Source: Methylophilaceae bacterium (GTDB lineage: Bacteria > Pseudomonadota > Gammaproteobacteria > Burkholderiales > Methylophilaceae). Taken from it: a stretch of 64,000 nt of DNA. The position numbers were made by a program, and so were the translations under genes. Of the stretch, positions 58,122-64,000 are shown piece after piece. The stretch's first letter is position 1, and the number at the start of each line of letters is the position of its first letter. The DNA lies in NCBI GenBank assembly GCA_905339275.1, contig CAJPFK010000001.1:558001-622000 (forward strand). Direction: 5' to 3'. Under the pieces are notes generated by a model that saw only the letters and a program-made list of their open reading frames with translations, did no database searches and was not told the DNA's origin.

Positions 58122-59198
58122 ATGGCATTGGATCTTTTCAGCCCTATCAAAGTGGGCAGCATCGCGCTTAAAAATCGTATCGTCATGGCACCGCTCACCC
58201 GTAACCGTGCGGGTGAAGGCAATGTGCCGCGTGAGATGAACGTGACGTATTACGAACAGCGCGCGTCGGCCGGCCTGATCATCACTGAGGCAACGCCCAT
58301 ATCGGCGATGGCGCATGGCTATCCGGCGACGCCGGGCATTCATACCGAGGCGCAGGTTGCCGGCTGGAGGAAAGTCGTCGATGCCGTGCATGCCAAAGGC
58401 GGCAAAATCGTCCTGCAACTCTGGCATGTCGGGCGTATTTCCCATCCGTCGCTGCTGCCTGATAATGCGTTGCCGGTGGCGCCATCCGCCATCAAGCCGG
58501 CAGGGCAGGCGTTTACCTACCAGGGCCTGCAGGACTTCGTGACGCCACGGGCATTGGCGGCTGAAGAAATTCCCGGCGTGGTGGCCGAGTACGTGCAGGC
58601 CACCAGGAACGCATTGGCTGCCGGGTTCGACGGTGTGGAAATTCATGCGGCGAATGGCTATCTGCTTGACCAGTTCCTGCGTGATAGTACGAACAAGCGC
58701 ACCGATATATATGGCGGCGACAAGGTCAATCGCGCCCGCCTGCTGCTCGAAGTCACGCAGAATGTCGTTGCCGTTGCCGGCGCGGACAAGGTCGGCGTGC
58801 GTATCTCGCCGCTCAATCCATTCAACGACATCAGCGATTCAAATCCGCAGGACTTGTTCAATCATGTTGCACGCGTGCTGAGTCCTTTCGGTCTCGCTTA
58901 TCTGCATGTCGTGGAAGGCGGCATGGGTGGTAGTGATTTGCCGCCATTCGATTTTGTCGAGTTGCGCAAGAACTTCAGCGGCCCTTATATCGCGAATCTT
59001 GCCTATGACAAAGCCAGGGCCAATGCCGCGATTGCCGCTGGCAATGTCGATCTGGTAGCCTTCGGTGTGCCGTTTATCGCCAATCCCGACCTGGTTGAGC
59101 GTTTTGCCAGGGATGCTGCACTCAACCAGGCCGACCAGAGCAGCTTCTATGGCGGTACCGAAAAAGGGTATATTGATTACCCGACTTTACAAGGATAA
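58122..59198 (+). CDS. Alkene reductase, old yellow enzyme family (NemA-like)
   Basis: This is a 358-residue FMN-dependent ene-reductase. N-terminal LFSPIKVGSIALKNRIVMAP and the substrate-binding pair in IHAANGYLLDQFLRDSTNKR mark the family. LAYLHVVEGGMGG is also typical. NemA-type enzymes reduce activated alkenes, N-ethylmaleimide and nitro compounds. The next gene, a nitroreductase, is eight bases downstream. Confidence 0.95.
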   Translation: MALDLFSPIKVGSIALKNRIVMAPLTRNRAGEGNVPREMNVTYYEQRASAGLIITEATPISAMAHGYPATPGIHTEAQVAGWRKVVDAVHAKGGKIVLQLWHVGRISHPSLLPDNALPVAPSAIKPAGQAFTYQGLQDFVTPRALAAEEIPGVVAEYVQATRNALAAGFDGVEIHAANGYLLDQFLRDSTNKRTDIYGGDKVNRARLLLEVTQNVVAVAGADKVGVRISPLNPFNDISDSNPQDLFNHVARVLSPFGLAYLHVVEGGMGGSDLPPFDFVELRKNFSGPYIANLAYDKARANAAIAAGNVDLVAFGVPFIANPDLVERFARDAALNQADQSSFYGGTEKGYIDYPTLQG

Positions 59199-59206
59199 AC
59201 CGAACC

Positions 59207-59806
59207 ATGAAAAAGCCAGCTATTACCCAGGTACCCATCGACGGGACGATTTCCAATCGCTGGAGCGGTCGTGCCTACGATGCAGGCAAGGCCGTCTCCC
59301 GGGACCAGATTATTGCGCTGCTGGAAGCCGCGCGTTGGGCGCCTTCATGCTTTGGCGACCAGCCCTGGCGCTTTATCGTCTGGGACAGGGCGACGGATGC
59401 CGCAGCCTGGCAAAAGGCATTCGATTGCCTTGTCCCGGGTAACCAGGCCTGGGTGAAGGATGCGCCGTTGCTGTTCCTGGCGGCGGCAGACAGCTTGTTC
59501 AACCACAACGGCAAGGAGAATCGCTGGGGGCAATACGATACCGGCGCCGCTGCGGAAAACCTCTGCCTGCAGGCGACTGCAATGGGCCTGATGGCGCACC
59601 AGATGGGCGGGTTTGATGCGGAAAAGACCCGCGAAGTGTTTGGCATCCCGCAGCAATACAGCTTGATGGCGATGATTGCCGTCGGTTACCCGGCAGATAT
59701 CGGCACATTGAACGGGGAGGCCCTGGAACGCGAAACGGCGCCGCGTAGTCGCCGACCGCTCGGCGAGCTGTTCTTTAATGGCACATGGGGCAAGCCTGCC
59801 GCCTGA
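59207..59806 (+). CDS. Nitroreductase family protein
   Basis: This is a 199-residue FMN-binding oxidoreductase. The N-terminal ISNRWSGRAYDAGKAVSRDQ and AARWAPSCFGDQPWRFIVWD segments bind FMN phosphate and are diagnostic. GAAAENLCLQATAMGLMAHQ is the central helix. The substrate is unknown. The LysR-pirin-YceI-old yellow enzyme-nitroreductase set suggests handling of reactive electrophiles or quinones. Confidence 0.92.
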   Translation: MKKPAITQVPIDGTISNRWSGRAYDAGKAVSRDQIIALLEAARWAPSCFGDQPWRFIVWDRATDAAAWQKAFDCLVPGNQAWVKDAPLLFLAAADSLFNHNGKENRWGQYDTGAAAENLCLQATAMGLMAHQMGGFDAEKTREVFGIPQQYSLMAMIAVGYPADIGTLNGEALERETAPRSRRPLGELFFNGTWGKPAA

Positions 59807-59835
59807 ATCCTGCTGTAGCGTTATTGAATGCGTTA

Positions 59836-59855
59836 TTCCGGGCCCTGGCCCGGAA
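59836..59855. repeat. Short hairpin after the nitroreductase gene
   Basis: TTCCGGGCC-CT-GGCCCGGAA has perfect nine-base arms, 29 bases after the nitroreductase stop. No T-run follows, so it is not a standard terminator; it may be a small repeat or part of a Rho-dependent end. The 192-base gap around it otherwise holds only the thioredoxin upstream region, with a possible -35 TTGACC at 59915. Confidence 0.5.
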
Positions 59856-59998
59856 CCCGGTTCTCTGGTTGTGCGGGCCCCCGGTATTCGTTGCAAAGCC
59901 CATGCGCAAACCCCTTGACCTGACCAGCTTCAAAGATTATGGCGATATGCCGGCATCTGCTAAAATGCCGCATCAACAGCTTATTAGAGAGATTTGTC

Positions 59999-60373
59999 AT
60001 GGCGGTTTTGCAACTTACCAAGGAAAACTTCAAAGATACCATCGTCAATAACGCATTTGTCATTGTCGATTTCTGGGCGCCGTGGTGTGATCCCTGTGTT
60101 GCTTTCACCCCTGTGTTTGAAGCCGCTGCGGAGAAAAATCCCGACATCGTCTTCGGCATGGTCAATACCGAGGCTGATCCTGAAATCAGCGAATACTTCG
60201 AGATCGCCCAGATTCCAGGGATTCTTTTCATACGCGAGCAGGCTGCCATTCATGCGCAGGTTGGTGAAATTGGGGCGCCAGCCCTCGATAAGATCATCGA
60301 ATGGGCGCGTGAGAAAGATCTGAGCGCCGTGCGTGAATATTACGCAGAGCAGGACGCGCAAGCAAAGAACTGA
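59999..60373 (+). CDS. Thioredoxin-family protein with a CDPC active site
   Basis: This is a 124-residue thioredoxin fold. The active site WAPWCDPC has Cys30 and Cys33 with Asp in place of the usual Gly of CGPC. The cis-proline is in EIAQIPGILFIRE. There is no signal peptide, so it is cytoplasmic. The C-terminal tail after residue 105 (LSAVREYYAEQDAQ) is longer and more charged than in Trx1. The ATG at 59999 is preferred over an upstream in-frame ATG because the thioredoxin homology begins there and AGAGAG precedes it. Confidence 0.9.
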   Translation: MAVLQLTKENFKDTIVNNAFVIVDFWAPWCDPCVAFTPVFEAAAEKNPDIVFGMVNTEADPEISEYFEIAQIPGILFIREQAAIHAQVGEIGAPALDKIIEWAREKDLSAVREYYAEQDAQAKN

Positions 60374-60391
60374 GTTGATGTGAGTTCATCC

Positions 60392-60415
60392 AAAAAGCCG
60401 CTTCAGCGGCTTTTT
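60392..60415. terminator. Intrinsic terminator after the thioredoxin gene
   Basis: AAAAAGCCGC-TTCA-GCGGCTTTTT forms a perfect ten-base stem with a T-run on both strands. It lies 18 bases after the thioredoxin stop and can also end the small minus-strand gene at 60426. Confidence 0.92.
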
Positions 60416-60425
60416 GTTTTCAGGC

Positions 60426-60668
60426 TTATGAAATGATACAAAGTGCAATCAACGGCACGAGATTCAGCAGGATGATTCCGATCTTGTAGGCTGCCATTCC
60501 AGCGTAATGAATGGTATCGAAGGCTTGCAGCGGGAGGCTGAACCAGCGGGTATGCATCCGGTATATAAAATCGTGCGCAAAGACGAAAACGCCGAACCAG
60601 ATGAGCAGGATGGCGTAATTGATTACCAGGCTGTAAAGCAGAAAATCATGCAATCCGATCGTGTTCAT
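60426..60668 (-). CDS. Small membrane protein (DUF6868-like)
   Basis: This is an 80-residue protein with two hydrophobic segments (YSLVINYAILLIWFGVFVFA at the N-terminus and IGIILLNLVPLIALCI at the C-terminus). The conserved-looking loop between them is HDFIYRMHTRWFSLPLQAFD. The pattern agrees with the DUF6868 family as I remember it. The function is unknown. It ends at the bidirectional terminator. Confidence 0.75.
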   Translation of the reverse strand: MNTIGLHDFLLYSLVINYAILLIWFGVFVFAHDFIYRMHTRWFSLPLQAFDTIHYAGMAAYKIGIILLNLVPLIALCIIS

Positions 60669-60759
60669 GTGATCTTCCTTTGGTTGATGTGGTTATTGGA
60701 ACCCGTGTCCAGGGTACCCGGCAGGCTGGCCCATACATTAAAACTGATAGTAACACTGG

Positions 60760-61083
60760 CTAGCGTGACCAACTGCGTGACTTTGCGATGAGACCAGTAA
60801 TCAGCCGGGCCAATATCCAAGCCAGCAACAGCCAGAATGAAATCATCAATACCCAGCCAAACAAGGTAGGGCTGCACCAGCCCCAGCCGCAAGCACCGTT
60901 ATTTTGAAGCAGGCCGGGTATGCCGGCGGCGTGGAACAAATAAATGGAGAGGTAAGGCATCGCAGCAATAAGGCCAAACGGCGAATCAAGATAATAATCC
61001 GGCCAGAAAATCGCGGGCAGCCATAGCAACAGGTAGCCAGTCACGATGACGATCATGACCCCAAGCGTTGACGGTCGTCGCAT
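60760..61083 (-). CDS. Hypothetical membrane protein
   Basis: This is a 107-residue frame with three strongly hydrophobic segments (VMIVIVTGYLLLWLPAIFW, LIAAMPYLSIYLFHAAGI, WVLMISFWLLLAWILARLI). A short loop contains a Cys-Gly-Trp-Gly-Trp-Cys pattern. I recognise no family. The hydrophobic pattern and lack of a competing frame support a real gene, but the ribosome-binding site is weak. It lies on the same strand as the DUF6868-like gene. Confidence 0.6.
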   Translation of the reverse strand: MRRPSTLGVMIVIVTGYLLLWLPAIFWPDYYLDSPFGLIAAMPYLSIYLFHAAGIPGLLQNNGACGWGWCSPTLFGWVLMISFWLLLAWILARLITGLIAKSRSWSR

Positions 61084-61215
61084 CTTAATGTTTCATGGTC
61101 ATCGACAATGCCACAAAAACCTGCGGCATGAAGAAATGATACCGGCACAAAGAAAAAGGTTGAGCAGACACACTAAAAGAGTGTTGCAACATTGTTCATT
61201 ACTTGTGCCGGACTG

Positions 61216-61542
61216 TCAGAACGACCCCGTGGTAATCAACCGGTAAAGAAAGAACCCCCCCACTCCCATCATCGCATACATCGGCAAATCCCCACGCCTG
61301 GTGGCTTTGCCGTCAGGCGAGGCGTTGAGCCAGCGGGCGAACAGGTAGATGGCCAGAATGCCGATGGGGATCATGATGAGCCCCGTCGGCGAATCGAAGA
61401 GACTTTTGAATGCCTGTTTGAGCAGGCCGTTTTCGCGGAAGATTTCCACCGCGATGCCGACGATGCCAAGCATCATAAGGCCGAGGCGGCCTACGGCGAG
61501 GAGGGTGTCTACCAGTGAATCCGCTTTTTTATCGTCAGCCAT
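61216..61542 (-). CDS. Hypothetical membrane protein next to nlpD
   Basis: This is a 108-residue protein with about three hydrophobic segments (LGLMMLGIVGIAVEIFREN, GLIMIPIGILAIYLFARW, LPMYAMMGVGGFFLYRLI). No family is recognised. It lies 32 bases after nlpD on the same strand, the place where rpoS is found in many Proteobacteria. Confidence 0.75.
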   Translation of the reverse strand: MADDKKADSLVDTLLAVGRLGLMMLGIVGIAVEIFRENGLLKQAFKSLFDSPTGLIMIPIGILAIYLFARWLNASPDGKATRRGDLPMYAMMGVGGFFLYRLITTGSF

Positions 61543-61574
61543 GACTTCTCCAGAAGATTGACCGTTACTCTAAT

Positions 61575-62579
61575 TTAACCCGGGTTCGCTGGCAAATAGC
61601 TTGCAGGGTCTACAGATTTGCCTTGACGGCGGATTTCGAAATGCAGCTTGGTGCGGTCGGTGTCGGTGCTGCCCATTTCAGCGATCTGCTGGCCGCGGCT
61701 GACCTGCTCGCCTTCTTTCACCAGTATCTTGCTGTTGTGCGCATAAACCGATAAATAGGTCGCGTTGTGTTTGACGATGACCAGCTTGCCGTAGCCGCGC
61801 AGGTCCGAGCCGCTGTAGATGACCTTGCCCGGAGCCGCTGCCTTGATCGGCTGCCCGGTTGTGCCGCCGATATCGATGCCTTTGGCATTGCCGCCTTCAT
61901 TGAAGCCGGCAATCACTTTGCCGGTGGCGGGCCAGGCCCAGGCGATGTCTCCGTTGGCGGCTGCGGGGGCTGCCTTGGGAGATTCGGCGGGTTGTGCCGC
62001 AGGGGCTGCTGTTTGCGCGGCTGCACTGCCCGTCGCCGCGGTTGCCGGCGGAGTGGCGGCAGGCATCGCCTTGGCTTGTACAATAGGCGCGTTGAGTGCC
62101 TGCTCGCTGTAAGGCTCGCGTAAAGCCTTGGGTTCGCTGATCAGTGGCGGGGCGGCCGCGGTCGCGGTGGTTGGCGCGCTTTGCACGTTTTCTGCTGTGC
62201 CGCTCCCCATGTCGAGCGGGGTAATGACAACGCCGGAGCTTTCCGCTTCTCCGGCAGCAGGGTCGGATGCGGCGGCCGTTACTGCTGCCCTGCTATCTTT
62301 CAATTTGAGCTGCTGGCCTATATAAATCGTATAAGGCGCCGGGATATTGTTGGTTTGGGCGATTTCCCTGTAGTCGTATCCATATTCCAGGCCGATGCTG
62401 TAGAGTGTGTCGCCTTTCTTGACCGTGTAGGTGTCTGGTCGCCAATCCTTTTCCGTCGCCTTGGCCGCTGGTTTCGGTGCCGATGGGGAACCTGGAGCGC
62501 GATCGATGACCGGTGCTCGCGGCGTACTGCTACAACTGATCAACAACAGGCTGGAAATGAATATGGCGATAAAGCGCAT
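61575..62579 (-). CDS. nlpD: NlpD-type lipoprotein (LysM + degenerate M23), amidase activator
   Basis: This is a 334-residue outer-membrane lipoprotein. The signal ends in the lipobox LISC (Cys16), a LysM domain lies at about 50-95 (TYTVKKGDTLYSIGLEYGYD), followed by a long Ala/Pro-rich linker and an M23 domain from about 225. The first zinc histidine of active M23 enzymes is missing (NAKGIDIGG) while the late LHFEIR is kept, as in E. coli NlpD. It should therefore activate an amidase (AmiC) rather than cut peptidoglycan itself. It follows pcm by 44 bases. Confidence 0.93.
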   Translation of the reverse strand: MRFIAIFISSLLLISCSSTPRAPVIDRAPGSPSAPKPAAKATEKDWRPDTYTVKKGDTLYSIGLEYGYDYREIAQTNNIPAPYTIYIGQQLKLKDSRAAVTAAASDPAAGEAESSGVVITPLDMGSGTAENVQSAPTTATAAAPPLISEPKALREPYSEQALNAPIVQAKAMPAATPPATAATGSAAAQTAAPAAQPAESPKAAPAAANGDIAWAWPATGKVIAGFNEGGNAKGIDIGGTTGQPIKAAAPGKVIYSGSDLRGYGKLVIVKHNATYLSVYAHNSKILVKEGEQVSRGQQIAEMGSTDTDRTKLHFEIRRQGKSVDPASYLPANPG

Positions 62580-62623
62580 CAGGGCAACAGGTTCCTTGGT
62601 ATCTTGTGTCTGTAAAAGCGGGT

Positions 62624-63280
62624 CTAGCTGGTGCCGCCCAGTAATGGGACAAATTTCACGGCTTCCAGTTTAGTCTGCCGGTATTCGGTTTCGGTTCGTT
62701 CGATCAGGTAAAGCGTCTGTTCATCCGTTCCGACCGGGATCACCATGCGGCCGCCTACGGCAAGCTGTTCCAGCAGGTCTTCCGGAATATGCCCGGAAGC
62801 AGCGGTGACCATGATGCCGTCATAGGGCGCCAGATCGGGTAGCCCCATGGTGCCATCGGCGTGTTTCAGTTTGATATTGCGCAGCCGCAATTCACGCAGG
62901 TGTCCGCGTGCCTTCATCAGTAACGGCCCGATGCGCTCGACGGAATACACCTCTTTTGCCACTTTCGACAGAACGGCCGTCTGATAGCCGCAACCGGTGC
63001 CGATCTCCAGCACCCTGTTCAGCGGCCCGTTGTTGCGCAGCACTTCCGTCATGCGTGCCACGATGTAAGGTTGCGAGATAGTCTGGCCGAAGCCGATGGG
63101 CAGTGCGACATCTTCATAGGCGCGCGAGGAGAGGGCTTCATCCACAAAGATGTGGCGTGGAATCGACCCCATGGCTGCCAGCGTGACTTCATCGCGTATG
63201 CCCTGCTCGCGCAAACGCGCCAGCATGCGCGCGCGCGTCCGTTGCGAGGTCATGCCTATACCGCTCATTGCTGCGCTCAT
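62624..63280 (-). CDS. pcm: Protein-L-isoaspartate O-methyltransferase
   Basis: This is a 218-residue SAM-dependent enzyme that repairs isoaspartyl residues. SAM motif I is [17 protein letters not shown], followed by [20 protein letters not shown]. The N-terminal part has the typical [20 protein letters not shown] and [15 protein letters not shown] segments. It lies between surE and nlpD, the conserved order. Confidence 0.95.
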   Translation of the reverse strand: MSAAMSGIGMTSQRTRARMLARLREQGIRDEVTLAAMGSIPRHIFVDEALSSRAYEDVALPIGFGQTISQPYIVARMTEVLRNNGPLNRVLEIGTGCGYQTAVLSKVAKEVYSVERIGPLLMKARGHLRELRLRNIKLKHADGTMGLPDLAPYDGIMVTAASGHIPEDLLEQLAVGGRMVIPVGTDEQTLYLIERTETEYRQTKLEAVKFVPLLGGTS

Positions 63281-63324
63281 GCCTTCATCCTGCTGAAAAT
63301 CCTGCTTTTCTCATATTGTGAAAC

Positions 63325-64000
63325 TTATTTTGTCAGCCAGTTTTCCAGCTGGTCCATCTGTCTGTGTTGAGTCAGGTCCACCTGCAGCGGTGTGATCGAG
63401 ACCTGTTCCGAGGCAACTGCAAAGAAATCGGTGCCGGCGCCTGCGTCCTGCGCGCCACCGGCAGCGCCTACCCAGTAAACCGTTTCTCCCCTTGGGGTGT
63501 TGGTCTTGATCACGGGCTCGGCCTTGTGCCGCTTGCCCAGGCGCGTAATAGCCATGCCATGAAGCTCGTCGTAGGGGATGTCGGGGACATTGATGTTAAG
63601 CAGAACCGGCGGCGGGAGCCCCGTTTTCATGTAACGTATGACCAGATCAACCATGACGCGGGCCGCAGTCTCGAAATATTGCGCGCCGTGGCATGACATG
63701 GAAACGGCAAAGGAAGGGATGTCGAGCAGGTAGCCTTCCATTGCCGCAGCCACCGTGCCGGAGTAAATGGTGTCGTCGCCCATGTTGGCGCCGTCATTGA
63801 TGCCCGAGATCACCATGTCAGGCAATTCGCTCAGCAGGCCGGTAACGGCCAGATGCACGCAATCGGTCGGTGTGCCATTGACGTAGTAGAAGCCGTTGCT
63901 GGTCTGGCGGACGGTCAGCGGCCTGTCGAGCGTGAGGGAGTTGCTGGCACCGCTGCGGTTGCGCTCAGGCGCGACCACCATGATGTCGGCGATTTCGGAT
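63325..64000 (-). CDS. surE: 5'/3'-nucleotidase SurE (5' end beyond the window)
   Basis: This is the C-terminal part of SurE, a metal-dependent nucleoside monophosphatase. The visible frame runs off the window edge; the last in-window codons read [20 protein letters not shown], which is internal to the protein, so the first roughly 25-30 residues are missing. The metal-site region [20 protein letters not shown] and the later [20 protein letters not shown] are present. It is 44 bases upstream of pcm. Confidence 0.94.
   Translation of the reverse strand, partial: SEIADIMVVAPERNRSGASNSLTLDRPLTVRQTSNGFYYVNGTPTDCVHLAVTGLLSELPDMVISGINDGANMGDDTIYSGTVAAAMEGYLLDIPSFAVSMSCHGAQYFETAARVMVDLVIRYMKTGLPPPVLLNINVPDIPYDELHGMAITRLGKRHKAEPVIKTNTPRGETVYWVGAAGGAQDAGAGTDFFAVASEQVSITPLQVDLTQHRQMDQLENWLTK

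Noticed and set aside
61143-61212. CCGGCACAA/TTGTGCCGG inverted repeat
   Set aside because: Nine-base arms with a loop of about 50 bases in a short gap are not significant on their own.

Overview
The window reads as a gene-dense chromosomal segment of a free-living betaproteobacterium. Family content and gene neighbourhoods suggest the Methylophilaceae or a close relative, but I cannot confirm this without a database search. The main clue is an Arg32-type EF-P next to its rhamnosyltransferase EarP. Others are a surE-pcm-nlpD block, a yhdP-nitrilase-tldD run and a glnE gene. Almost all of the window is housekeeping sequence. I found no rRNA, tRNA, CRISPR array, transposase, prophage or integrase gene.

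Layout. 0-5.3 kb: a large TonB-dependent receptor with an N-terminal signalling domain, a doubtful small ORF, and a GT4 glycosyltransferase behind a possible Pho box. 5.3-8.6 kb (minus): RIO-type kinase, then greB-earP-efp ending at a clear intrinsic terminator. 8.6-15.8 kb (plus): an AddB-like nuclease and AddA-like helicase-nuclease pair, a GNAT acetyltransferase and a coiled-coil membrane protein. 16-26.3 kb (minus): mfd, a histone-tail DUF2934 protein, tldD, a nitrilase homologue and yhdP. 26.5-35.4 kb: an ABC-F ATPase, YchJ, prfC, a WaaP-like kinase and glnE. 35.5-40.6 kb: xseA, dsbB, cysM and the ydbH-ynbE-ydbL operon.

41.6-42.6 kb is the most unusual part. An SMR guanidinium exporter gene sits behind a well-formed guanidine-II (mini-ykkC) riboswitch and is followed by a DUF4260 gene. 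Both genes are bounded by three attC-like sites, and the stop codon of each gene lies inside the first core box of the site that follows it. This looks like a two-cassette integron array without an integrase, carrying a riboswitch inside a mobile cassette.

42.6-50.8 kb: DAHP synthase, rlmD, then a tightly overlapping operon. It encodes a peptide-binding lipoprotein, a signal-less YkuD-family enzyme, two permeases and NagZ. I read this as a murein-peptide uptake and recycling operon without its own ATPases. A YccA-type membrane protein follows. 50.9-55.7 kb (minus): tadA, a transglutaminase/DUF58/MoxR cluster and PsiE. 55.7-59.8 kb: a LysR regulator divergent from pirin, YceI, old yellow enzyme and nitroreductase genes, probably an electrophile or redox response unit. 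60-64 kb: a thioredoxin variant, small membrane proteins, nlpD, pcm and partial surE. The rpoS gene that often follows nlpD is not there.
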